A stretch of DNA of 50,164 nt from Pseudoselenomonas ruminantium. GTDB taxonomy: Bacteria > Bacillota > Negativicutes > Selenomonadales > Selenomonadaceae. The stretch spans positions 1 to 50,164 of the forward strand of contig NZ_FOQK01000023.1 in assembly GCF_900113715.1 (NCBI RefSeq). The letters are read 5' to 3'. Under the pieces are notes generated by a model. It saw only the letters and a program-made list of their open reading frames with translations, ran no database searches and was not told where the DNA came from. Shown one piece after another: positions 8,393-16,760 of the stretch; the first letter of the stretch is position 1, and every line of letters starts with the position of its first letter. The position numbers and the translations under genes were made by a program.

Positions 8393-9242
8393 ACGCCACC
8401 TCCTGCTGTTCCCCGCACGTCAAAGGACTGCCGCTTCGAGCTGACAAGTCAACGTCACGGGAATGTACCGAAAACACCGAACGCAGCAAGGCCTGCGTAT
8501 ACGGGTGCTGCACTTCCGTCAATTTCTCTCCTGGCAGCTGCTCCACTACCCGGCCCTGCTTCATGACTATCACTTGATGGCTGAACAGGCTGACCAAAGC
8601 CAAGTCATGGCAAATGAACAGATAGGTGAGCCCCTTTTCCCGCTGCAATCTCACCAATAGCCGGATCACACTGTCCTGTACCGACACATCCAGTGCACTG
8701 GTCGCTTCATCACAGATGATGATTTCAGGTTCAAGCGCCAATGCCCGCGCAATAGCCACGCGTTGGCGCTGGCCGCCACTCAGGCTATGCGGGTAGCGGT
8801 CAGCAAAATCCGCCGGCAGTTCCACCAGCTGCAGCAGTGCGCGTGCTCGCTCTGCCACCTCCTGGCGGCGGATCACCTCAAAGCTCAGCAGCGGCTCACA
8901 GATGATATCCTTGACCTTCATTTTCGGATTGAATGCCGTAGCGGGATCCTGGAAGATCATCTGGATATGACGATAATTTTGACGTTTTGCTTCACCGCGG
9001 AGGCTCGTGATATCCGCCCCGCGGAACAATACCTGACCGGCCTCTGGGGTATATAGCCCCATGATCGTACGCGCCAAGGTTGATTTTCCGCTGCCGGACT
9101 CGCCGACAATAGCCGTTGTCTCCCCTTTGCGGATAGCGATGCTGATATCATCACACGCCTTCAGCCGTCCGCCAGCCGGCAGCGGAAACTCCTTGGTGAT
9201 ATGCTCCACGCGCATCAATACCGGCTCTGCTGTCTCAGACAT
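8385..9242 (-). CDS. ABC importer ATPase, OppF/NikE type, B12-riboswitch operon
   Basis: About 285 residues. The ATG at 9242 is preferred because GGAGGGGTGCGGT precedes it and it gives the normal N-terminus. It has Walker A GESGSGKST, the signature LSGGQRQRVAIARAL, Walker B IIICDEATSALD and FICHDLAL. It overlaps the partner ATPase gene by 8 bases and cbiK by 8 bases, so translation of the three is coupled. Being on one transcript with cbiK and under a cobalamin riboswitch suggests cobalt or a cobalt complex as cargo. Confidence 0.88.
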   Translation of the reverse strand: MSETAEPVLMRVEHITKEFPLPAGGRLKACDDISIAIRKGETTAIVGESGSGKSTLARTIMGLYTPEAGQVLFRGADITSLRGEAKRQNYRHIQMIFQDPATAFNPKMKVKDIICEPLLSFEVIRRQEVAERARALLQLVELPADFADRYPHSLSGGQRQRVAIARALALEPEIIICDEATSALDVSVQDSVIRLLVRLQREKGLTYLFICHDLALVSLFSHQVIVMKQGRVVEQLPGEKLTEVQHPYTQALLRSVFSVHSRDVDLSARSGSPLTCGEQQEVAYV

Positions 9243-10023
9243 ACCGCACCCCTCCGATCTCTGGCACTGCTGCCAGCAACTTCTTAGTATATGCCGTCTG
9301 CGGCTTGTCCAGGATCGATGCTGCGGAGCCATATTCCATCACCTTGCCCCCGGCCATGACCATCAATTTGTCTGCCATACAAGCCGCCACACCAATATTA
9401 TGGGTAACCATGACCAGCGCCGTTCCCGAATCGCGTACCACCTGCATCAGCTCGCGTACAATCTGCGCCTGTGTCGTCACATCCAGTGCCGACGTCGGCT
9501 CATCAGCCAGCAGCAGCTGCGGATGGAAGGCAATGGCCATGGCAATGCCGACACGCTGACGCATACCACCAGACAACTCGAAGGTATATGAAGCCATGAT
9601 GCTGTCGGGATCCGGCAAATGCATCCGCCCCAGCAGATCCTTGGCCATTTCATCAGCCTCCGTATCCTGCATATCGCTATGGGTCTGGAGATACTCGCGG
9701 AACTGGTGTCCAATCGTCTGGACCGGATTCATCATGTTGCCACTATCCTGAAATATCATGGCCATCTCCTTGCCCCGCAGGCGCCGCCATTCCTCTGCGC
9801 TCAAGTGCCCCAGATCCTGCCCGGCGAAGTTAATCTGGCCACGGCTTATCCGGCCCGTTCCGGGCAGGACACCGAGTATCGAGCGTATGACCGAGGTCTT
9901 GCCACTGCCAGACTCACCGACAATAGCCAGCACCTCACCTGCCGCCAGGGAAAGCTCCACATCCTGCACCGTCGGCGCACTGTCCCCATAGGAAATATCC
10001 AGATCCTTGATTTCTAACAACAT
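9235..10023 (-). CDS. ABC importer ATPase, OppD/NikD type, B12-riboswitch operon
   Basis: A 262-residue nucleotide-binding subunit. It has Walker A GESGSGKTS, the Q-loop AMIFQDSGNMMNP, the signature LSGGMRQRVGIAMAIAF, Walker B LLLADEPTSALD and MVTHNIGV. The C-terminus (TAYTKKLLAAVPEIGG) is that of the oligopeptide/nickel group. It starts 10 bases after the binding-protein gene and overlaps the next ATPase. Paralogous to the ATPase at 3391-4170. Confidence 0.88.
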   Translation of the reverse strand: MLLEIKDLDISYGDSAPTVQDVELSLAAGEVLAIVGESGSGKTSVIRSILGVLPGTGRISRGQINFAGQDLGHLSAEEWRRLRGKEMAMIFQDSGNMMNPVQTIGHQFREYLQTHSDMQDTEADEMAKDLLGRMHLPDPDSIMASYTFELSGGMRQRVGIAMAIAFHPQLLLADEPTSALDVTTQAQIVRELMQVVRDSGTALVMVTHNIGVAACMADKLMVMAGGKVMEYGSAASILDKPQTAYTKKLLAAVPEIGGVRYV

Positions 10024-10033
10024 GGATATCTCC

Positions 10034-11623
10034 TTACTTTCCTGCCGGCTTGATAAGATCCGTGACCCAGTAATAATCCGACGGATACATCTTCACACCG
10101 GCAAGTGCCGTACTGCTGATGATATTGGTCTGCGGATAGCCCAGGAATAATGCGGCACTGTCATTCAGGATGATCTGCTGGATTTCGATGATCAGCTGAC
10201 GGCGCTTGGATTTATCAAATTCCACGGCCAACGCATTGAACTTCGCATCCAGGGCAGGATTGCTATAGCCAGAACCATTCTGCGGATTTTCCCCATGGAA
10301 GTTGGATTTCCAGTACCAGGACAGATAAATTTCCGGGTCTCCCGTGTTGGCCGTCGTGATATTGGAAATCAACAGATCATATTCCCCTTTGATCCCCATT
10401 TGATCCACCAGGTTGTAGTCCACATTCTTGATCTGGATATCAAAGCCCAGCTTCTTGAGGTCTGCCTGCACAGCCTCCGCATACAGCGGCAGCTCAGCCC
10501 GGCTGTTGTAGATAACAAAGTCCAGCTTGAGCGGCTGGCCATCCTTTTCGCGGATCCCATCACCATCGCTATCTCTCCAGCCGGCCTCATCAAGCAGACG
10601 GGCAGCACGCTCCGGATCATAGGCATTCGGGTCAGTGAGCTGATCGAACCCATAATCCATGGACGGCGGCACCGGCGCCTTGCCTGCCATGAACGTCCCT
10701 TTCAGCAGCACTTTGTTATAGGTTTCGCGATCACAGCCACAGATGAGCGCAGCGCGCACCTTCGGATCTTTGAGTATCCCTTTCTGGTTCAGACGGGCCA
10801 ATACCGTACGCAGGGACGAGATCTCGTCTACCACATACTGGCTATTGTTGCGGAAGGTGTCGATATCGCCAGCTGCGATATTCACAGCCATATCCACGTC
10901 CCCGGACTGCAAGGCCATGGCCCGGGTATTGGGATCATCGATGCTCGGGATCTCCACCGTCTCAAACGGCACCTCACCAGCCCAATAGTTGGGATTCTTC
11001 TTCATGACAGCTTTTTCTTTGACAAAGGACTCTACCATATACGGGCCGGTACAGATGGGGCCTTCCTTGGCAAAATCACGGCTAGCCTCGGCCTTCGTAT
11101 CCACCACGATGAACAATGGATCTGCCAGGAAGCCCATGAGATTGGGCATTGGTTTTTCCGTCGTTATGATGAGGTTCTGGCCTTCGGCCCGGATTTCCTT
11201 ATACTTGAAGAATGTCTCCGCACGATTGTTCTTGGCAAAAACGCGTTCCAGTGATGCCTTGACAGCCTCGGCCGTCAGTTCATCCCCATTGGAGAATTTC
11301 ACGCCATCGCGGATCTTGATGGTCCATGTCAGATGGTCGTCACTGATTGACCAGTTCTCCGCCAGCCACGGCTGCACATTCATCTTCTCATCAAACTTTG
11401 TCAGGCACTCACCCAGACCATAGCGCATGACTACCCAGCCAAAATAGTTCTGCGTCGGCTCCAGGGTATCAGCAAAATTCGTCACACCAACCTTCAGTAT
11501 GCCCTTCTGCACCGACTCATTGCCAGCCGTACTACCGCAGCCAGCAATCAGCGCAGCAGCGGCAATCCCGCACAAGCCCACGCTTACAGCCCGCCAAAGT
11601 TTCTTCATTCTGCTTTTTTCCAT
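10034..11623 (-). CDS. Solute-binding lipoprotein, Nik/Opp type, probable cobalt importer
   Basis: About 529 residues with a lipoprotein signal ending in the lipobox LIAGC, so anchored outside the cytoplasmic membrane. The family 5 binding domain has WTIKIRDGVKFSNGDEL, ICTGPYMVESF and AVMKKNPNYW. It is clearly a paralogue of the binding protein at 987-2540 but lies in the middle of an operon controlled by a cobalamin riboswitch and ending in cbiK. Cobalt, a cobalt complex or a corrinoid precursor is therefore the inferred ligand. A peptide ligand cannot be excluded from sequence. Confidence 0.85.
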   Translation of the reverse strand: MEKSRMKKLWRAVSVGLCGIAAAALIAGCGSTAGNESVQKGILKVGVTNFADTLEPTQNYFGWVVMRYGLGECLTKFDEKMNVQPWLAENWSISDDHLTWTIKIRDGVKFSNGDELTAEAVKASLERVFAKNNRAETFFKYKEIRAEGQNLIITTEKPMPNLMGFLADPLFIVVDTKAEASRDFAKEGPICTGPYMVESFVKEKAVMKKNPNYWAGEVPFETVEIPSIDDPNTRAMALQSGDVDMAVNIAAGDIDTFRNNSQYVVDEISSLRTVLARLNQKGILKDPKVRAALICGCDRETYNKVLLKGTFMAGKAPVPPSMDYGFDQLTDPNAYDPERAARLLDEAGWRDSDGDGIREKDGQPLKLDFVIYNSRAELPLYAEAVQADLKKLGFDIQIKNVDYNLVDQMGIKGEYDLLISNITTANTGDPEIYLSWYWKSNFHGENPQNGSGYSNPALDAKFNALAVEFDKSKRRQLIIEIQQIILNDSAALFLGYPQTNIISSTALAGVKMYPSDYYWVTDLIKPAGK

Positions 11624-11662
11624 GAAAATATCATCCTCTCCACAACATGACTAAATCACATC

Positions 11663-12478
11663 TCAGTTCTGACGCGGATCCAAAACATCGCGCAAATTGT
11701 CTCCCCACAGGTTGAACACCGCAACTACCAAAAAGATAGCCAAGCCTGGATAAACCATCAGCCACGGTGCCGATTGGATATATTGCCGCCCTTCATTGAG
11801 CATTAATCCCCACTCTGGTATTGGCGGCTGAGCCCCAAAGCCCAAAAACGACAGCCCTGCAATCTCCATCATCATCGTGCCGATATCCATCGCCGCCGTG
11901 ATGACTACCAGCGGCAACGTATTCGGCAGGATATGGCGCCACAAGATCATCGGCGTCCGCGTGCCGCTGAGACGGGCCGCCAGCACAAAATCCTGCTGCC
12001 GGAGCTTGAGCACCAGACTGCGCACCAGGCGCGCATATTTCGCCCAGCTTACCACCAGCAGCGCCATGATGGTATTGATGATACTGCCACCAAGTATTCC
12101 CGCAATGGCAATCGCCAGCACAATCCCAGGGAATGACAGCATCATATCCGCCAGCCGCATGAAGACCATCTCCACACGGCCGCCAAAATAACCGGCCAAT
12201 GTGCCTACCAGCGACCCCGTCAAAGCCACCAGTACCACCAGGCAGAGCGTCATAAACAACGACGTCTGCGTGCCGCAGATGATCCGCGAAAAAATATCGC
12301 GGCCCAGCTTATCCGTCCCCAGCCAATGCTCAGCCGACGATGGCTGCAAGGCCAGCTGCATATTGCTGGCCAGCGGATCTTGCGGTGTCAGGTAAGGAGC
12401 AAACAATGCCACCAGCACGATAAGTGACACCAGCGCCGTATAAAAGGAAAACAACTTGTGCTCCCAAATAAGCGTCAT
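11663..12478 (-). CDS. ABC importer permease, NikC/DppC type, B12-riboswitch operon
   Basis: A 271-residue inner-membrane subunit with the DppC signature HWLGTDKLGRDIFSRIICGTQTS and the cytoplasmic EAA-like loop FVLAARLSGTRTPMILWRHILPN. The conserved C-terminal GLSFLGFGAQPPIPEWGLML is present. It overlaps the partner permease gene by 4 bases. Only about 40 bases separate it from the binding-protein gene. Functions as one half of the channel. Confidence 0.9.
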   Translation of the reverse strand: MTLIWEHKLFSFYTALVSLIVLVALFAPYLTPQDPLASNMQLALQPSSAEHWLGTDKLGRDIFSRIICGTQTSLFMTLCLVVLVALTGSLVGTLAGYFGGRVEMVFMRLADMMLSFPGIVLAIAIAGILGGSIINTIMALLVVSWAKYARLVRSLVLKLRQQDFVLAARLSGTRTPMILWRHILPNTLPLVVITAAMDIGTMMMEIAGLSFLGFGAQPPIPEWGLMLNEGRQYIQSAPWLMVYPGLAIFLVVAVFNLWGDNLRDVLDPRQN

Positions 12479-13422
12479 CTTCGTACCTCCCTTCTAAGGC
12501 GCGGATTCAGATAAGTATACGACAGATCGACCAAAAAATTGATGGACATATAGACCAGGGAAATCCAAAGGACAAAGCCCTCGATAAGCGGATAATCACG
12601 CATCGTGATAGCCCGCACCGCCATGTTGCCGATCCCCGGCCATGAAAACACGATTTCGACTACGGCTACACCGCCTAGCAGCCACCCCATCGACATCCCC
12701 AACAACGTGATCAATGGCAACATCGCATTGGGTAGGACATGTTTCCAAAGGATTGCCATCTCCGACAATCCCCGAGCCCTGATTCCCGTGACATAGTCTT
12801 GATTCAGTTCTTCCAATACCACCGTACGGACCTGCCGCATGTATTTCGATGACATATAGATTGCCAGTGTCAAAGCAGGCAGCACGATTCCCGCCGCCGT
12901 GACTTCCGACTGCGCAATGGGAAACAGGCGCAGCTTCAAACCGAATACATATAGCAGCAACAATCCCAGCCAAAAACTTGGCATCGATACACCGATAAAG
13001 GACACCCCCCGCACGAGATGGTCTGGCAGCCTGTTCCGCTTCACAGCCGATAAGATCCCCAGCGGCAGCGAAATCAGCACCACCAGGACCATCGTGACAA
13101 ATGCCAGAAGCAACGTCCCTTTGAACCCCTCCAGCAATTTTGCTGTAACCGGTTTCTTCGCAGAGTAAGACATACCCATATCTCCCTGCAAAACACCAGC
13201 CGCCCAATTCCCATACTGGACCAGGAACGGCTTATCGAGCCCCAGCTCATGCCGCGTCTGAGCCAGCGTCTCCTCCGACACGATTGTATCCGAAGCTTCC
13301 AGCAGCATCGAAGCCGGATCACCAGGTGCCAGCCAGGTCAGGCAAAAAGTCAGGAAGCTGACACCAATGACCGTCACCACCATCTGCAAAAGGCGGCTCC
13401 CATATGATTGCAACCACAACAT
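12475..13422 (-). CDS. ABC importer permease, NikB/DppB type, B12-riboswitch operon
   Basis: A 315-residue inner-membrane subunit and the first gene after the cobalamin riboswitch. It shows the DppB N-terminus (LLQMVVTVIGVSFLTFCLTWLAPGDP), FLVQYGNWAAGVLQGDMGMSY and the EAA-like loop YVTGIRARGLSEMAILWKHV. The start has GGTGAGAGGGAG just upstream. It partners the permease at 11663-12478, with which it overlaps by 4 bases. Confidence 0.9.
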   Translation of the reverse strand: MLWLQSYGSRLLQMVVTVIGVSFLTFCLTWLAPGDPASMLLEASDTIVSEETLAQTRHELGLDKPFLVQYGNWAAGVLQGDMGMSYSAKKPVTAKLLEGFKGTLLLAFVTMVLVVLISLPLGILSAVKRNRLPDHLVRGVSFIGVSMPSFWLGLLLLYVFGLKLRLFPIAQSEVTAAGIVLPALTLAIYMSSKYMRQVRTVVLEELNQDYVTGIRARGLSEMAILWKHVLPNAMLPLITLLGMSMGWLLGGVAVVEIVFSWPGIGNMAVRAITMRDYPLIEGFVLWISLVYMSINFLVDLSYTYLNPRLRREVRR

Positions 13423-13524
13423 CTCCCTCTCACCTCCACAAACAGATAAAAACCAATATCACGGAACTCTTATCCATAAACAGCGTCCCTCTTCTCCCTT
13501 CCCCGCCCGCACACCGGACAGGCA

Positions 13525-13556
13525 TAAAAAAAACCTGTCTGCAAAATGCAGACAGG
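13525..13556 (-). terminator. Terminator of the cobalamin riboswitch expression platform
   Basis: On the minus strand a 9-bp perfect stem (CCTGTCTGC with GCAGACAGG, 13534-13556) is followed by eight T (13525-13533). It lies between the aptamer and the first permease gene, as expected for B12-induced termination. Confidence 0.9.
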
Positions 13557-13619
13557 CCAGGAATATCCAGAGCACGAATCTCCTCCGAAAATCCCCTCCC
13601 TATCGCTCGCAGGTCAAAC

Positions 13620-13812
13620 GGTGATTGTCAATCAGGCAGTTCTCCTGGCTCCAGTTCATCATGATTGCTGCGCCTTCCCAAGAAAATCATTCCTCAGTGA
13701 CCGGGATACCCTCAAAAGTGGCATCCACGAAGCAGCATCACTCGCTGTTACAGTGGCGGGACCGCGCCGGACTTTACCGGCTTCCCTATTAAGTCTTGCG
13801 ACACCTGATCCA
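13620..13812 (-). ncRNA. Cobalamin riboswitch aptamer
   Basis: Minus-strand RNA leader with the conserved cobalamin elements in order: GGGAAGCCGGTAAAGTCC, then GCGCGGTCCCGCCACTGT (the B12-box-like core), and AGCCAGGAGAACTGCC near the 3' end. A terminator follows at 13525-13556 and a perfect promoter precedes it. Bound cobalamin should lower expression of the downstream importer and cbiK. The boundaries are approximate. Confidence 0.93.
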
Positions 13813-13861
13813 TACTTTATGATATTGCATATCATATGCAAAAATATGCGAAAACATTGTG

Positions 13862-13890
13862 ATTATACCATTTTCTGAACTGCGTGTCAA
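13862..13890 (-). promoter_or_regulatory. Consensus sigma-70 promoter of the riboswitch operon
   Basis: On the minus strand: TTGACA (13885-13890), 17-base spacer, TATAAT (13862-13867). It is a perfect match to the housekeeping consensus, about 50 bases upstream of the riboswitch core, and divergent from promoter P5. Confidence 0.9.
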
Positions 13891-13929
13891 AACTAGACAA
13901 TTCCCCTAAACCGCTTAAAAATTATGTTT

Positions 13930-13975
13930 TTATCCCCCCGGGGAGCTTCACACCCCCATTAATATTTTTTATAAT
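13930..13975 (+). promoter_or_regulatory. Promoter P5 with the shared 19-bp operator (hydEG)
   Basis: On the plus strand: operator TTATCCCCCCGGGGAGCTT (13930-13948), -35 TTCACA (13947-13952), 17-base spacer, -10 TATAAT (13970-13975). It has the same geometry as P1-P4 but in the opposite genome orientation, reading towards hydE. The poor -35 box suggests the bound protein may activate rather than repress. Confidence 0.8.
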
Positions 13976-13981
13976 AAAACT

Positions 13982-14200
13982 AATCGTAAGATATATTCCA
14001 TTCACTAATCCAGAGGCTCAACTGTTTTAGCTGGAATGTATATGCAGAGAATAACTTCCCGTTTGTCTACTGCAATATATAGACGCCGTGCATCAGTATG
14101 ATTATTATCAATGGATACGATGCACGGCGTCTTATTTCCCTATTTTTCGTGTTATAATGAAAAAACAACGACTACTTCAGCAACCATCCGAGGCTAGACT
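13982..14200 (+). other. Long structured leader of hydEG
   Basis: About 220 bases of untranslated leader from the predicted P5 start to the hydE ATG. No ORF of note. It can fold as ATATATTCCA pairing with TGGAATGTATAT near 13990-14043, or alternatively TATATGCAG (about 14039-14047) pairing with CTGCAATATA (about 14070-14079). These two are mutually exclusive because they share TATAT. A strong terminator-like hairpin (14082-14131) follows. I recognise no known riboswitch class in it. Confidence 0.5.
14082..14148 (+). terminator. Terminator-like hairpin inside the hydEG leader
   Basis: A 13-bp perfect stem (GACGCCGTGCATC with GATGCACGGCGTC, 14082-14094 and 14119-14131) with a 24-base loop, followed by the T-rich TTATTTCCCTATTTTTC. 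No gene precedes it on the plus strand, so it is best read as a conditional terminator between P5 and hydE. A second -10-like TATAAT (14152-14157) lies just downstream but lacks a -35 box. Confidence 0.65.
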
Positions 14201-15277
14201 ATGAACAGGAAAAACTTGCTTGACCAGTTGGCTCATACCCATACCCTCGCCTTCGAAGACTTCATCGATCTGCTTGCACACCAAGATGAAGAATTGCAGG
14301 CATACGCAGCCGGACTGGCCGTCAAAACAACACAGCGCTATTACGGCAACAAGGTTTTCAGCCGCGGCCTGATCGAATTCACGAACATCTGCCAAAACAA
14401 CTGCTATTACTGCGGCATCCGTGCCAGCAATGAAAACGTCCAGCGGTACCGGCTGAGTGATGAACAGATCCTGCAATGTGCCGCCACCGGCTATGAACTG
14501 GGCTTCCGCACCTTCGTCCTGCAAGGCGGCGAGGATCCCTACTACACCGACGACAGGATCTGCCATCTGGTGCAGCAGCTCAAGTACAAGCATCCCGATT
14601 GCGCCATCACCTTGTCCATTGGCGAAAAGAGCCCAGAAAGCTATAAGCGCTACCGGCAGGCAGGGGCCGAGCGCTACCTTCTGCGCCATGAAACCGCAAC
14701 GCCTGCGCATTACCATAAGCTCCACCCGCCGTCCATGAGTGCCGAAAACCGCTACGGCTGTCTCCGTACCTTGAAAGCGCTCGGTTTCCAGACGGGCGCC
14801 GGCTTCATGGTCGGCTCACCATGGCAGACATCGGAAGATCTGGCCCGCGACCTCATCTTCCTCCACGAGCTTCAGCCGGAGATGGTAGGCATCGGCCCCT
14901 TCATCCCCGCCGCAGGAACACCGTTTGCCCAGCAGCCAGCCGGCACCTTAGACCAGACGCTGTTCCTGCTGAGCCTCATCCGGCTGCTGCTGCCAGAAGT
15001 GCTGCTGCCAGCCACCACGGCCTTGGGCACAATCGATCCCCGCGGCCGCGAAAAGGGCATCCTGGCTGGTGCCAACGTAGTCATGCCCAACCTTTCCCCC
15101 CGGAACGTCCGGGCAAAATACCAGCTTTACGACAACAAGATCTGCACGGGCGAAGAAGCTGCTGAATGCATTGTCTGCCTAACCAAGCGAATTGAATCCG
15201 TCGGCCGTGAGCTGGCCGTCGACCGTGGCGACAATGTCCGCTATATGAAAATGAAGGAGGAACCCTACTGTGTATAA
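14201..15277 (+). CDS. hydE: [FeFe]-hydrogenase maturase HydE (radical SAM)
   Basis: A 358-residue radical SAM enzyme that takes part in building the [2Fe] subcluster (azadithiolate/CO/CN) of the H-cluster. The SAM-cluster motif CQNNCYYCG is near residues 67-75, in the CxxxCxxC form. GGEDPYYTD and LRHETATPAHYHKLHPP match HydE rather than BioB. GAGG precedes the ATG at 14201. It overlaps hydG by 8 bases, so the two are one operon. hydF is not in this window. Confidence 0.93.
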   Translation: MNRKNLLDQLAHTHTLAFEDFIDLLAHQDEELQAYAAGLAVKTTQRYYGNKVFSRGLIEFTNICQNNCYYCGIRASNENVQRYRLSDEQILQCAATGYELGFRTFVLQGGEDPYYTDDRICHLVQQLKYKHPDCAITLSIGEKSPESYKRYRQAGAERYLLRHETATPAHYHKLHPPSMSAENRYGCLRTLKALGFQTGAGFMVGSPWQTSEDLARDLIFLHELQPEMVGIGPFIPAAGTPFAQQPAGTLDQTLFLLSLIRLLLPEVLLPATTALGTIDPRGREKGILAGANVVMPNLSPRNVRAKYQLYDNKICTGEEAAECIVCLTKRIESVGRELAVDRGDNVRYMKMKEEPYCV

Positions 15278-16685
15278 TCCCAAATCGAGCAAAGCCGCAG
15301 AATTCATCGACCACGAGGAAATCCTCGCCTCCCTTGAATATGCTGACCAAAACAAGAACAATGCTGAACTCATCGATTCCATCCTCGCGAAAGCCAAGGA
15401 ATGCAAAGGCCTTGACCATCGCGAAGCATCGGTTCTATTGGCCTGTGAGATCCCCGAAAAAAATGAGGAAATCTTCAAGCTTGCCGAAGACATCAAAAAA
15501 CAGTTCTACGGCAACCGCATCGTGCTGTTCGCCCCGCTTTATCTGTCCAATTACTGCATAAACGGCTGCGTCTACTGCCCGTACCACGGGATCAATAAAA
15601 CCATCCCGCGCGTAAAGCTTACGCAGGAGCAGATTCGCGACGAAGTCATCGCTCTGCAGGATATGGGCCACAAACGCCTGGCCATCGAAGCCGGCGAAGA
15701 TCCGGTCAACAACCCGATTGAATATATCCTCGAATCCATCCATACAATCTACTCGGTCAAGCACAAAAACGGCGCCATCCGCCGCGTCAACGTCAATATC
15801 GCCGCCACGACAGTGGAGAATTACCGCAAGCTCCACGAAGCTGGCATCGGCACCTACATCCTGTTCCAGGAGACCTACCACAAGGATTCCTATGAGAAGC
15901 TCCATCCAACGGGACCGAAACACGACTACGCCTACCACACCGAAGCCATGGACCGCGCCATGGAAGGCGGCATCGACGACGTCGGCCTTGGTGTACTCTT
16001 TGGCCTAGACAAATACCGCTACGAATACGCTGGCCTTTTGATGCATGCGGAACATCTCGAAGCCACCTTCGGCGTTGGCCCCCACACGATTTCCGTGCCG
16101 CGCATCTGCCCGGCTGACGATATCGATGTCAACACCTTCAGCAACGCCATCGACGACGATATCTTCGCCAAGATCGTTGCCTGCATAAGGATTGCCGTTC
16201 CCTACACGGGCATGATTGTCTCGACGCGCGAATCCCAGAAATCCCGCGAACGTGTCCTGCACTTGGGCATCTCCCAGATTTCCGGCGGCTCCCGCACCTC
16301 CGTCGGCGGCTACACCCAGGAGGAACGCCCCGACGAGACAGCACAGTTCGATGTCTCGGATACCCGCAGCCTCGACGAAGTCATGAAATGGCTCATCGAC
16401 ATGGACTACGTTCCTTCCTTCTGCACCGCCTGCTACCGCGAAGGCCGCACCGGCGACCGCTTCATGGCTCTCTGCAAAGCAAAGCAGATCCAGAACTGCT
16501 GCCTGCCCAACGCCCTGATGACCCTGAAGGAATATCTCGAGGATTATGCCTCCCCGGAAACGAAAGCTGCCGGCGAGAAACTGATTGCGAAAAACATCCC
16601 CGATGTAACCAATCCCGCCGCCCGCAAGACTCTGGCCGAACGCCTGCAGAAAATCGAACAGGGCGAACGCGACTTCCGTTTCTAA
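15270..16685 (+). CDS. hydG: [FeFe]-hydrogenase maturase HydG (radical SAM tyrosine lyase)
   Basis: A 471-residue enzyme of the ThiH/HydG group that splits tyrosine to yield CO and cyanide for the H-cluster. The radical SAM motif CINGCVYCPYHG is near residue 96, and the C-terminal accessory cluster ligands appear as FCTACYREGRTGDRFM. It starts at GTG (15270), with AAGGAGG upstream. It overlaps hydE and ends before a strong bidirectional terminator shared with the cytochrome b gene. Confidence 0.95.
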   Translation: MYNPKSSKAAEFIDHEEILASLEYADQNKNNAELIDSILAKAKECKGLDHREASVLLACEIPEKNEEIFKLAEDIKKQFYGNRIVLFAPLYLSNYCINGCVYCPYHGINKTIPRVKLTQEQIRDEVIALQDMGHKRLAIEAGEDPVNNPIEYILESIHTIYSVKHKNGAIRRVNVNIAATTVENYRKLHEAGIGTYILFQETYHKDSYEKLHPTGPKHDYAYHTEAMDRAMEGGIDDVGLGVLFGLDKYRYEYAGLLMHAEHLEATFGVGPHTISVPRICPADDIDVNTFSNAIDDDIFAKIVACIRIAVPYTGMIVSTRESQKSRERVLHLGISQISGGSRTSVGGYTQEERPDETAQFDVSDTRSLDEVMKWLIDMDYVPSFCTACYREGRTGDRFMALCKAKQIQNCCLPNALMTLKEYLEDYASPETKAAGEKLIAKNIPDVTNPAARKTLAERLQKIEQGERDFRF

Positions 16686-16705
16686 GCCTATAATGGATTC
16701 ATGAA

Positions 16706-16749
16706 AACGCCCCTATAACTGAGCTTCAATGCTCAGTTATAGGGGCGTT
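16706..16749. terminator. Bidirectional terminator between hydG and the hydrogenase operon
   Basis: A 19-bp perfect stem with a 6-base loop (16706-16724 and 16731-16749). Plus-strand transcripts end after hydG, minus-strand transcripts after the cytochrome b gene. A-rich and T-rich sequence flanks the stem. Confidence 0.9.
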
Positions 16750-16760
16750 CGTATTCTCAA

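Noticed and set aside
14040-14080. Purine-type riboswitch in the hydEG leader
   Set aside because: GTCTAC-like bases are present but the conserved three-way junction and loop sequences are not.
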